The notes below the pieces were generated by a model, which saw nothing but the letters and a program-made list of their open reading frames with translations, was not told the DNA's origin and ran no database searches. DNA of 64,000 bases, taken from contig JAPKYZ010000089.1 of the NCBI GenBank assembly GCA_026394055.1, positions 43,458-107,457 of the forward strand. The letters run 5' to 3'. The stretch's first letter is position 1; the number at the start of each line of letters is the position of its first letter. The position numbers were made by a program, and so were the translations under genes. This stretch comes from Acidobacteriota bacterium. Its GTDB lineage: Bacteria; Acidobacteriota; Terriglobia; Bryobacterales; Bryobacteraceae. Shown in pieces: positions 24,541-32,277 of this stretch.

Positions 24541-25214
24541 AAGCGCAAAAGTTGATAGAACGTGGTGGCCAGGGAGCGGATGCGGAAAAACTGGCTCTTG
24601 CCATGCTGCCGGGCGTAGTGGTGCACCCCCACCTCGACGACGCCGCAGCCGGTGAGCTCCAGCTTGCGCACCAGCTCGACACAGATGGTGCCGCTGGTGG
24701 AGGTGAGCCGGATGCGCTCCACCAGCGTGCGGCGCACGAGGCGGAAATCGCAGTCGACATCGCGCAGGTGGATGCCGAACAGGGCGCGAGCGAAGGTGTT
24801 GTAGATGCTGCCAATGACGATGCGGTGCTGCGGGTCATTACGCTCCAGCTTGAAGCCATTTACCAGGCCGATCTCGGGGCGCATCTCCGCGAGCAACTTC
24901 GGCAACTCGCCGACATCGTACTGGCCATCGCCATCGGTGTAGAAAACCAGGTCCTTGGTGGCGGAAGCAAAGCCGCTGCGCAGAGCGCCGCCGTAGCCGC
25001 GATTCTGCGGATGCGTGACGATCCGCAACTGCGCGCCATGCTGTTGTTGCAACTGGAGCAGAACGTCACCGGTGTTGTCATGGCTGCCGTCGTTGACGAC
25101 AATCACCTCAAAATCGCGCCCGGTGGCCCGGAGAACGTCGAAGGTCTTGCCGATCAGCGCAGGCAGCGAAGGCGCGTCGTTATAGGCGGGGAAAAAGGCG
25201 CTGATGCTCTCCAT
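24501..25214 (-). CDS. Glycosyltransferase family 2 (dolichyl/undecaprenyl-phosphate sugar synthase-like)
   Basis: A 237-residue GT-A fold enzyme: AFFPAYNDAPSLPALI at the N-terminus, nucleotide site VIVVNDGSHDNT, and the metal-binding DGDGQYD (DxD region). There is no C-terminal transmembrane domain, but the final helix is amphipathic. Such enzymes transfer a sugar from a nucleotide donor to a polyprenyl phosphate or glycan acceptor. ATG 25214 and GTG 25217 are both possible starts, about 10 bases after the phosphatase stop. It overlaps the next gene, indicating one transcript. Confidence 0.88.
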   Translation of the reverse strand: MESISAFFPAYNDAPSLPALIGKTFDVLRATGRDFEVIVVNDGSHDNTGDVLLQLQQQHGAQLRIVTHPQNRGYGGALRSGFASATKDLVFYTDGDGQYDVGELPKLLAEMRPEIGLVNGFKLERNDPQHRIVIGSIYNTFARALFGIHLRDVDCDFRLVRRTLVERIRLTSTSGTICVELVRKLELTGCGVVEVGVHHYARQHGKSQFFRIRSLATTFYQLLRLWIHVQFGYRSPI

Positions 25215-25226
25215 CACCGGGCTGGA

Positions 25227-26888
25227 CTAGACGCCCTTCTGCCGGACAACCACCAGCGTCACGTCGTCGGCCGGGGCCGTGCCCGCCGCCCATTCCGCCA
25301 CTTCGCGGTTGATGGTGTTGATCATGTCTTCCGCCGAAAGCTTCAGGTTGCGCCGGATGGTGTCGGCCAGCCGGTCCTCACCAAACTCCTCGTCGGTCCC
25401 GGCCTTGACACCTTCGGTGACACCGTCGCTAAACAGCACCAGCACATCGCCGGGATGGAGCTTCGTCTTGCGCTCCGTGTAGGTGGCCTTGGGCAGAATG
25501 CCCAGGATCATGCCGCCTCCTTCCAACGTCTCCACATCACCATTGGCGCGGACCAGCACGGGCGGATTGTGGCCGGCATTGCAGTAGACGGCATCGCCGG
25601 TGATCGGGTCCAGCACCACCATGAAGAAGGTGATGAAGCGGTTGGAGGGGCAAGTGGAGGTGATGACGCGATTGAGTCGCGTCACCATGCTGGCCAAATC
25701 CGGCGCATCTTCCACCAGCACCTGCACGCGCGCCTGTAAGCTCGACATCAACAGCGCCGCCGGCATTCCCTTGCCCGCCACGTCGGCCACGATCACCGCC
25801 ACGCGGCCATCGGGGTACGGCAGATAGTCATAGTAGTCGCCACCGACCGTGCGGCAAGGCACGTTGTAGCCCGCCAGATCGACACCCGGTACCACCGGAG
25901 GCCGCGACGGCAGCAAGCCGCGCTGGATATCGCCCGCCTGGCGAAGTTCGCCCTCCACCTCCGCCGCCCGAGCCGCCTCAATACGAACCGCGGCGATGTT
26001 GGCCATCATCGTGATCATGTTGAGGTCGTCCTTGGTGAACTCCTTCAACAGCGACGAATCGAGGTAGAGCAGGCCGATCACTTTTTGATCGTTGGTCTGC
26101 AGCGGCACCGCCATAAAGCTGCGAACCAGGTTGTCGACAATCGACTGCGAGCCGCGCACGGCAGCGTCCAACGACGTATCGCGTACCAGCAGCGATTGGC
26201 GTTCGCGCATCACCTTGTCGCGCACCGTGGAACTGATGCGGAAGGCATCGCCACGGGTCTCACGAACCACCAGATTCTCGCTCTGGTCAAACGTCATCAA
26301 CACACCGCGCGACGCCCCGACCGCGAGCATCGATTCGTCCATCACCATGCGGAACAGGTCCACCAACGGCAGGTGAGCGGCCAGCATCGCGCTGACTCGG
26401 CCAATCGCCTGGGTGTAGCGCTGCTGTTCATTCATCGGGACCGGAGTACGTGGCGTCGCCAACCCGCCCGGATCGGAGGTGATCTTCTTGTCGTTGCGGT
26501 AAAGGCCATCCAGCGAGGTGATCACGGTGGAAGAAGACGGCGTGTCCAGCCCGCCATCGACGAACACCACGGTTTCGTTGCTGACGCTGGGGGCCGAGTC
26601 GCCGAACGTGATCACCAGATGCCCGGCGCTTACCCGGTCGCCCGGTTCAAGACTGGTGGGGCCGGAGATGCGGATGCCGTTGACGAGGGTGCCGTTTTTC
26701 GAGTTCTGGTCCTGCACCACCCATTCGCGGCCGTTCTTCTCGATCACCAGATGGCGGCGCGAGAGGCCATGGTCGTCAGGGTAGGCCAGTTCGTTGTCGA
26801 CGGAGCGTCCCAGCGTAATGCGGTCTTTATCCAGCCGCAGGGTACGCGAGGACCCGTCGCTGCTGCTGATCACGATTTCCGGAGCCAT
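25227..26888 (-). CDS. FHA-GAF-PP2C serine phosphatase (RsbU/SpoIIE type)
   Basis: A 553-residue cytoplasmic regulator with three domains. An N-terminal FHA domain (~1-100) carries the phospho-threonine-binding residues: GRS 27-29, SRRH 43-46 and SKNGT 63-67. A GAF domain follows (~165-310). The C-terminal PP2C/SpoIIE domain (~335-550) has GGDYYDYL, VADVAGKGMPAAL, NAGHNPPVLV, LFSDGVTEG and ADDVTLVVV, with metal-binding aspartates present. The FHA domain implies recruitment to a Thr-phosphorylated protein, linking Ser/Thr kinases to partner switching. It heads the glycan operon (glycosyltransferase starts about 10 bases after its stop). A TGTAAT box lies four bases before the ATG. Confidence 0.92.
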   Translation of the reverse strand: MAPEIVISSSDGSSRTLRLDKDRITLGRSVDNELAYPDDHGLSRRHLVIEKNGREWVVQDQNSKNGTLVNGIRISGPTSLEPGDRVSAGHLVITFGDSAPSVSNETVVFVDGGLDTPSSSTVITSLDGLYRNDKKITSDPGGLATPRTPVPMNEQQRYTQAIGRVSAMLAAHLPLVDLFRMVMDESMLAVGASRGVLMTFDQSENLVVRETRGDAFRISSTVRDKVMRERQSLLVRDTSLDAAVRGSQSIVDNLVRSFMAVPLQTNDQKVIGLLYLDSSLLKEFTKDDLNMITMMANIAAVRIEAARAAEVEGELRQAGDIQRGLLPSRPPVVPGVDLAGYNVPCRTVGGDYYDYLPYPDGRVAVIVADVAGKGMPAALLMSSLQARVQVLVEDAPDLASMVTRLNRVITSTCPSNRFITFFMVVLDPITGDAVYCNAGHNPPVLVRANGDVETLEGGGMILGILPKATYTERKTKLHPGDVLVLFSDGVTEGVKAGTDEEFGEDRLADTIRRNLKLSAEDMINTINREVAEWAAGTAPADDVTLVVVRQKGV

Positions 26889-26898
26889 GAGTATTACA
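26886..26898 (-). promoter_or_regulatory. -10-like box TGTAAT four bases before the FHA-GAF-PP2C start
   Basis: On the minus strand TGTAAT (26898-26893) is followed by four bases and ATG 26888-26886. The intergenic space to the divergent rlmH start is 68 bp and contains no Shine-Dalgarno for this gene. Confidence 0.35.
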
Positions 26899-26956
26899 CT
26901 ACTTTAGCTGGTTTAATCCTGCTGGCGGCGGCAAAGTGCCCGCTAAATCCCGCTCT

Positions 26957-27376
26957 ATGAAGACTTTCCTTTACTACGTGGGCAAGCCCAAGGACGCCCA
27001 CGCCAATGCCATCGCCGAGGATTTTCTGGAGCGTGCCCATCGCTTCTCACCCTGCACCATGGCCGAGATCAACCCGGCGCGGGTGGACCCGTTTGAAAAG
27101 CACCCCGCGGCGCGGCGCATTGCGCTCGACCCGGCCGGGCAGGCGATGGACTCCGCCGGCTTTGTCCGGATGTTTGAAGAGGCGGAACGCTACGGGCGCG
27201 ACATGGTGTTCGTCGTCGGCGGCCATGATGGTCTGCTGCCCGCGTGGCGGCAAAAGGCCGACCAACTGCTGTCGCTCTCCAAAATGACGTTTCCGCACGA
27301 GCTGGCTAGGGCGATGCTGGCCGAACAGATTTACCGCGCTTTCGCGACACTCCGCGGCCACCCTTACCCGCGGTAG
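26957..27376 (+). CDS. rlmH: 23S rRNA (pseudouridine1915-N3)-methyltransferase RlmH
   Basis: A 139-residue SPOUT-family methyltransferase. The knotted SAM site is VFVVGGHDGL, and the C-terminal helix LSLSKMTFPHELARAMLAEQIYRA with a final RGHPYPR is the RlmH signature. It methylates pseudouridine 1915 of 23S rRNA on assembled ribosomes. It is slightly shorter than the ~155-residue E. coli enzyme. ATG 26957 is the natural start; an upstream in-frame codon at 26936 adds only seven residues. The last 71 bases overlap the convergent M23 peptidase gene. Confidence 0.9.
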   Translation: MKTFLYYVGKPKDAHANAIAEDFLERAHRFSPCTMAEINPARVDPFEKHPAARRIALDPAGQAMDSAGFVRMFEEAERYGRDMVFVVGGHDGLLPAWRQKADQLLSLSKMTFPHELARAMLAEQIYRAFATLRGHPYPR

Positions 27377-28211
27377 GTGGCGCTGGAGTTTTCCCCAGGC
27401 TCAGCAGTGTCGATGGCTCCAGATTGATGTTCTGCCATTGGACGCCCAAGTGTAGATGCGGCGCGGCGCTGCGGCCGGTGCTGCCGCTTTTGGCCACCAC
27501 CTGCCCCACGGTCACCAGATCACCCTCCTTGGCCACGAACTCCGACAAGTGCATGTAGAGCGTGAAGAAGCCCTCGCCATGATCAATCGCCACCAGGCCG
27601 CCCTCGAAATACATCGGCCGGGCGATCACCACCTTGCCCGCAGCGACCGCCCGGATGGGCGTGCCCACCGCCGCCCGGAAGTCCAGGCCCTGGTGGACGC
27701 TCTGCGTCTTGCCGTTGTAAGTGCGGCGGACGCCGAAGGGTGAGGTCTCGACGCTGCCCGTGGGGGACCGGAAGGGCAACGCCCAGCGCCGCTCAGAGCG
27801 GACGGCGAAGATGGCCTTCTTGAACTCACGCTCGGCTTCGATCCGCTTCGTCTCCTCCTCCGGAGGCTCCAAAAACCGCGGCGCAACGGTAACGATTGAT
27901 TCGCGATAGGCCCGCGCCTGCACCACCACCTCCTCCTTCAGCGATTCCGCACCGGTCGAGATGGCCAGCGGATAGCGTCCCGGTTTGGTGTCGAGCGGGA
28001 TGCCGGCCAGCGCGGTCCAGCGCTTGGTCTTGGGGTCCAGGGCGAAGAAAAGGGGCCGGTCCAGAAAGCGAGCCTGGGGTGCGGCGACGCCCTCCACTTC
28101 GATCAGCAGGGGCGCTCCATTAAAGGGTTTCGCCGGCCAAATATGGACCGGGCCCGCCTCCACCACCACGCCCATCATCAACCAGCACGCCCACTTTGCT
28201 CCGATCTTCAT
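27306..28211 (-). CDS. M23 family metallopeptidase (exported)
   Basis: A 301-residue exported protein: signal peptide ~1-19, an N-terminal beta-sandwich region resembling the lipoprotein/immunoglobulin-like domain found ahead of M23 domains (PLLIEVEGV, FALDPKTKRWTALAGI), then the LytM/M23 domain. Zinc ligands are visible in HQGLDFRA (His and Asp) and HLHLG (HxH). Such enzymes cut peptidoglycan cross-bridges or regulate amidases. The C-terminus is a basic, Gly/Lys-rich tail of about 30 residues encoded over the end of the convergent rlmH gene. Confidence 0.9.
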   Translation of the reverse strand: MKIGAKWACWLMMGVVVEAGPVHIWPAKPFNGAPLLIEVEGVAAPQARFLDRPLFFALDPKTKRWTALAGIPLDTKPGRYPLAISTGAESLKEEVVVQARAYRESIVTVAPRFLEPPEEETKRIEAEREFKKAIFAVRSERRWALPFRSPTGSVETSPFGVRRTYNGKTQSVHQGLDFRAAVGTPIRAVAAGKVVIARPMYFEGGLVAIDHGEGFFTLYMHLSEFVAKEGDLVTVGQVVAKSGSTGRSAAPHLHLGVQWQNINLEPSTLLSLGKTPAPPTAGKGGRGVSRKRGKSVRPASP

Positions 28212-28339
28212 CTATCGCCAGCGTAGCAGCGGTACCCGACCCGGGTCATGATCCACCATCCCCGGGTGCGCTGGGCGAAAGTAACGTGCGAAACTAAAGC
28301 GTTGCATCGGATTGAAAGCCGGTGCGCGCTACTTCACGA

Positions 28340-29185
28340 ATGAGCTGGTTCAAACGCGATAAGCCCGCCATTGCTCCTAACGCCGAGCAAGACCGCACTG
28401 TGCGGGCGGAAGGTCTGTGGGTTAAGTGCGAAGGCTGCCGTCAGGTGGTGTTTCGCAGTGACCTCGAAAAGAATTCCAACGTCTGCCCCAAGTGCGGGTT
28501 CCATTTTCGCCTCGACGCCAAGGCGCGGCTGGAGCTGTTGTTCGAAGGGCCCTACGAGACGTTTGACCAATCCCTTACCTCCACCGATCCGCTGGGGTTT
28601 GTCGATTCCAAAAGCTACCGGAGCCGGTTGGCCAGCATGCAATCCAACACCGGGCTGAGCGATGCCATCATCAGCGCCCGGGGCCGCATCGGCCGTCATC
28701 TGGTGAACGTCGCGGTGATGGAACTGCGCTTCATCGGCGGCAGCATGGGCAGTGTGGTGGGCGAAGTGATCACGCGGGCCGTCGAACGATCCCTGGCCAA
28801 TCGGCAACCTTTGGTGATCATCTCCGCGTCCGGCGGCGCGCGCATGCAGGAAGGCTTGATCAGCCTGATGCAGTTGGCGAAGGTCTCCTCCGCTTTGATG
28901 AAGCTGGACGAGGCCGCCATCCCCTACATCAGCCTGATGACAGACCCGACCACCGGCGGCGTCACGGCCAGCTTTGCCATGCTGGGCGACTTGAATATTG
29001 CCGAACCGGGCGCACTGATCGGCTTTGCCGGCCCGCGCGTCATCGAACAGACCATCCGCCAGAAGCTGCCTGAGGGCTTCCAGAAGAGCGAGTTCCTGTT
29101 GCAGCACGGCTTCCTGGACGCGGTAGTGCCGCGGACCGGGCTCCGGGAGTATCTCTCCAAAGCATTCGACTTCATGGCGGGTTAG
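28340..29185 (+). CDS. accD: Acetyl-CoA carboxylase carboxyltransferase subunit beta
   Basis: A 281-residue subunit that, with AccA, transfers carboxyl from carboxybiotin to acetyl-CoA, the committed step of fatty acid synthesis. The N-terminal zinc ribbon uses C30, C33, C49 and C52; the carboxyltransferase domain has SASGGARMQEGLISLMQ and MTDPTTGGVTASFAMLGD, giving the oxyanion site, and IGFAGPRVIEQTIR. ATG 28340 (MSWFKR) matches the usual AccD start; GTG 28322 is also in frame. The partner accA is not in the window, but the acyl-CoA ligase at 61600 is another malonyl-CoA-related candidate. Confidence 0.95.
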   Translation: MSWFKRDKPAIAPNAEQDRTVRAEGLWVKCEGCRQVVFRSDLEKNSNVCPKCGFHFRLDAKARLELLFEGPYETFDQSLTSTDPLGFVDSKSYRSRLASMQSNTGLSDAIISARGRIGRHLVNVAVMELRFIGGSMGSVVGEVITRAVERSLANRQPLVIISASGGARMQEGLISLMQLAKVSSALMKLDEAAIPYISLMTDPTTGGVTASFAMLGDLNIAEPGALIGFAGPRVIEQTIRQKLPEGFQKSEFLLQHGFLDAVVPRTGLREYLSKAFDFMAG

Positions 29186-29197
29186 GCCGGAGTTCTT

Positions 29198-30763
29198 ATG
29201 CGCTTGCGCTCTACCTTTGCCTTTCTTTTCGCCTGGTCGCTGACGGCGGCCGATTTTGACGTGCTGATGCGCGGCGCCCGCGTCGTCGATGGCTCCGGCA
29301 ACCCCTGGTACATCGCCGATGTCGGCGTCAAGGACGGCCGGATTGCGGCCATTGGCCGATTAGCAGGCAAAACAGCTGACCGGGAGATCGCCGCCGCGGG
29401 CCGTGTGCTGAGCCCCGGCTTTATCGACGTCCACACCCACATTGAAGGCGGCATCGAGAAGATCCCGCGCGGCGACAACTATCTACTGGACGGCGTCACC
29501 ACGGTGGTGACCGGCAACTGCGGCGGTTCGTATGCTGATCTGGGCAGCTGGTTCGCCCGCATGGATCAAGTCGGCCTGGGCTTGAATGTCGCCTCGCTGA
29601 TCGGGCACAACACCGTGCGCTCAGAAGTGATGGGCACGTCGTTTAAGAAGGCGACGCCCGAAGAGATCAAGAAGATGCAGGAGCTGGTGGAGAAGGGCAT
29701 GCGCGATGGCGCGGTGGGCTTCTCGACCGGCCTGATCTACATCCCCGGTACATATTCGGACACGCAAGAAGTGGTGGCGCTCAGCCAGGCCGCGGGCAAG
29801 TCCGGCGGTGTCTATGCCAGCCACATGCGCGACGAAGGTCCGTTGGTGATGGAGGCGATCGAAGAGGCGATCAAGGCCGGACGCGCGGGCGGCTTGCGGG
29901 TGCAGCTTTCGCACTTCAAGATCGACAACCGCCGCTTGTGGGGCAAGTCCGATCAATCGATTGCGCTCGTCGAAAAGTATCGCAATGAGGGCGTGGACGT
30001 CGTGGTGGATCAGTATCCGTATGACCGCTCCAGCACCAACTTGGGCATTACTCTGCCCAGCTGGGCCCTGGCGGATGGCAACGCGGCGATTGTCGAGCGG
30101 TTGAACAGCCCGGAAACTCGCGCCCGCATCGTGGCCGAGATGAAGGACATGCTGTCGAAGAAGGGCCAGCCGGACTACTCCTATGCGGCTGTCGCCGGCT
30201 TCCGGCAGGAGCCTGCCTACGAGGGCAAAACGATCACTGAGATCACGGCAATGAAGGGGCGCGCGAAGTCGATCGACAACGAAGTGGAAACGATTCTCGA
30301 CCTGATGGCCGCCGGGGGCGCGCAGATGGTCTACCACTCGATGGGTGAATCGGATGTCGACCGAATCATGAAGTACGCCAACACCGCGATCGCCAGCGAC
30401 GGTGGCGTGCGGGAGTTCGGCGCTGGCATGCCGCACCCGCGCAGCTACGGCACCAACGCTCGGGTGCTGGCGGAGTACGTGCGGAATCGCAAAGTGCTGA
30501 CGCTGGAAGACGCGGTGCGCCGCATGACATCGCTCCCCGCCCGCACGTTCAACTTCCGCGATCGCGGGTTGATCCGTGAAGGCATGGCGGCGGATCTGCT
30601 GCTATTTGACCCGGCCAAGGTGGCCGACAAATCGACCTACGAGAAGCCGCACCAGTACACGGTGGGCTTTGATTTCGTGCTGGTGAATGGCGCCGTGATG
30701 GTGGCCGATGGCCAGTTGACCGACGCGCATGGCGGCCGCGTCCTACGGCATCTCCCCGAATGA
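29198..30763 (+). CDS. Exported N-acyl-D-amino-acid deacylase (D-aminoacylase), copy 1
   Basis: A 521-residue amidohydrolase-superfamily enzyme with a signal peptide (~1-18). Landmarks: MRGARVVDGSGNPWY opening strand, GFIDVHTHIEGG (HxH metal site), VVTGNCGGS with the conserved cysteine, HMRDEG, and HPRSYGTNARVLAEYVR near the C-terminus. D-aminoacylases release D-amino acids from N-acyl forms and can help recycle D-residues from peptidoglycan. It is about half identical by eye to the next gene, whose ATG overlaps its stop (ATGA), so the pair arose by tandem duplication and is co-translated. Confidence 0.9.
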   Translation: MRLRSTFAFLFAWSLTAADFDVLMRGARVVDGSGNPWYIADVGVKDGRIAAIGRLAGKTADREIAAAGRVLSPGFIDVHTHIEGGIEKIPRGDNYLLDGVTTVVTGNCGGSYADLGSWFARMDQVGLGLNVASLIGHNTVRSEVMGTSFKKATPEEIKKMQELVEKGMRDGAVGFSTGLIYIPGTYSDTQEVVALSQAAGKSGGVYASHMRDEGPLVMEAIEEAIKAGRAGGLRVQLSHFKIDNRRLWGKSDQSIALVEKYRNEGVDVVVDQYPYDRSSTNLGITLPSWALADGNAAIVERLNSPETRARIVAEMKDMLSKKGQPDYSYAAVAGFRQEPAYEGKTITEITAMKGRAKSIDNEVETILDLMAAGGAQMVYHSMGESDVDRIMKYANTAIASDGGVREFGAGMPHPRSYGTNARVLAEYVRNRKVLTLEDAVRRMTSLPARTFNFRDRGLIREGMAADLLLFDPAKVADKSTYEKPHQYTVGFDFVLVNGAVMVADGQLTDAHGGRVLRHLPE

Positions 30764-32277
30764 CAACCTTACTGCTGACCGCGCTCGCCCTAGCGGCGGA
30801 CTATGACCTGCTGATCACCAATGCCCGCGTCGTCGATGGTACGGGCAACCCTTGGTACCGCGCGAGCGTGGCGGTCAAAGATGGCAAGATCGCCGCGATT
30901 GGGCGGCTGGCAGAGGCCACGGCCACGGAGACGATCGATGCTCAGGGGCGCGTGCTGGCGCCTGGCTTCATTGATGTCCACACGCATCTCGAAGGCTCAA
31001 TTGAGCTCCACCCGGATGCGATGAACTTCCACCGCGATGGCGTCACCACGGTGATCACCGGCAATTGCGGCAGCTCCCACCTGGATGTAGCGGGCTTCTT
31101 TAACCGCATCAGCGGCAAACAGTTCTCGGTGAACATAGCCACCTTCATCGGCCACAACACCGTGCGCCGCGAGATTATGGGCGCCCAGAAGCGCCCGGCC
31201 ACACCGCAGGAACTGGACCGCATGCGCGCTCTGGTGGAGAAGGCGATGCAGGCGGGCGCTGTGGGTTTCTCCACCGGCCTCGAATACATCCCCGGCACGT
31301 TCGCGCCAACAGAAGAGATCATTGAGCTGGCCAAGGTCGCGGCGAAGTACGGCGGCGTCTACGCCAGCCACATGCGCGACGAGGGCGAGAAGGTGATCGA
31401 GGCGATCGAGGAAGCGATCAACATTGGCCGCCAAGCCAAGATCCCGGTCGAGATCTCGCACATCAAGCAGGACACCAAGAAGTTCTGGGGCATGAGCGGC
31501 AAGATGCTGGAAGTGATCGACGCGGCGCGCCGCGAGGGCATCGACGTCACGGTGGACCAGTACCCCTACATCGCCTACTCCACCGGCATCGGGCTCCTGG
31601 TGCCCTCCTGGGCCTTTGCGGGCGGCGATGGCGAATTTAAGAAGCGGCTAGCCGATCCGGCAACGCGGGCGAAGCTGCGCCAGGAGGTCGTCGACATGAA
31701 CCGCCGCAAGGCCTACGATGATTTCTCCTACGTCACCATCGCCAACCATCGCGCCGACCCGTCGCTGATCGGCAAAACCATTACGCAGATCGCCAATGGC
31801 GGCGATGAAGCGGAGACCATTTTGAAGCTGCTCGAAGCCGGTGGCGGCCAGGGTGTCTTCAAGGCGATGAGCGAGGCCGACGTGGAGCGCTTCCTGCAGC
31901 ACCCGCTGGTCTCTGTAGCCAGCGACGGCAGCGCAGTCGAGTTCGGGTCCGGCCAACCGCACCCGCGCAGCTATGGCACCAATGCCCGCGTGCTCTCGCG
32001 CTACGTGCGCGAACGCGGCGTGATTCGCTTAGAAGAAGCCATCCGCAAGATGACCACCTTGCCCGCGGCGCGCTTCGGCTTGAAAGGCCGTGGCGCCATC
32101 GAGGTGGGCTACTGGGCGGATCTGGTGTTGTTTGATCCGGCCAAAGTGAATGACCAAGCCACCTTTGAGAAGCCCCACCAGTATTCCAACGGCTTCGACG
32201 TGGTGCTGGTGAACGGGAAGTCGCAGTCCGACGGAAAGCCTCCGGCGGGGGGCCAGGGCCTCCGCCATCAACCATGA
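30760..32277 (+). CDS. Exported N-acyl-D-amino-acid deacylase (D-aminoacylase), copy 2
   Basis: A 505-residue paralogue of the preceding enzyme with a very short hydrophobic N-terminus (MTTLLLTALALAADYD) as signal. It keeps GFIDVHTHLEGS, VITGNCGSSH, HMRDEGEKV, the metal-ligand region PVEISHIKQDTKKFWG and HPRSYGTNARVLSRYVR. The differences in the substrate loops (for example FNRISGKQFSVN against FARMDQVGLGLN) suggest a different acyl or side-chain preference. Its stop overlaps the ABC-F start (32274-32277). Confidence 0.9.
   Translation: MTTLLLTALALAADYDLLITNARVVDGTGNPWYRASVAVKDGKIAAIGRLAEATATETIDAQGRVLAPGFIDVHTHLEGSIELHPDAMNFHRDGVTTVITGNCGSSHLDVAGFFNRISGKQFSVNIATFIGHNTVRREIMGAQKRPATPQELDRMRALVEKAMQAGAVGFSTGLEYIPGTFAPTEEIIELAKVAAKYGGVYASHMRDEGEKVIEAIEEAINIGRQAKIPVEISHIKQDTKKFWGMSGKMLEVIDAARREGIDVTVDQYPYIAYSTGIGLLVPSWAFAGGDGEFKKRLADPATRAKLRQEVVDMNRRKAYDDFSYVTIANHRADPSLIGKTITQIANGGDEAETILKLLEAGGGQGVFKAMSEADVERFLQHPLVSVASDGSAVEFGSGQPHPRSYGTNARVLSRYVRERGVIRLEEAIRKMTTLPAARFGLKGRGAIEVGYWADLVLFDPAKVNDQATFEKPHQYSNGFDVVLVNGKSQSDGKPPAGGQGLRHQP

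Noticed and set aside
24552..25739. 395-codon plus-strand frame antisense to the glycosyltransferase and FHA phosphatase
   Set aside because: His/Gln/Val-rich composition typical of a mirrored frame; it spans two real genes on the other strand.
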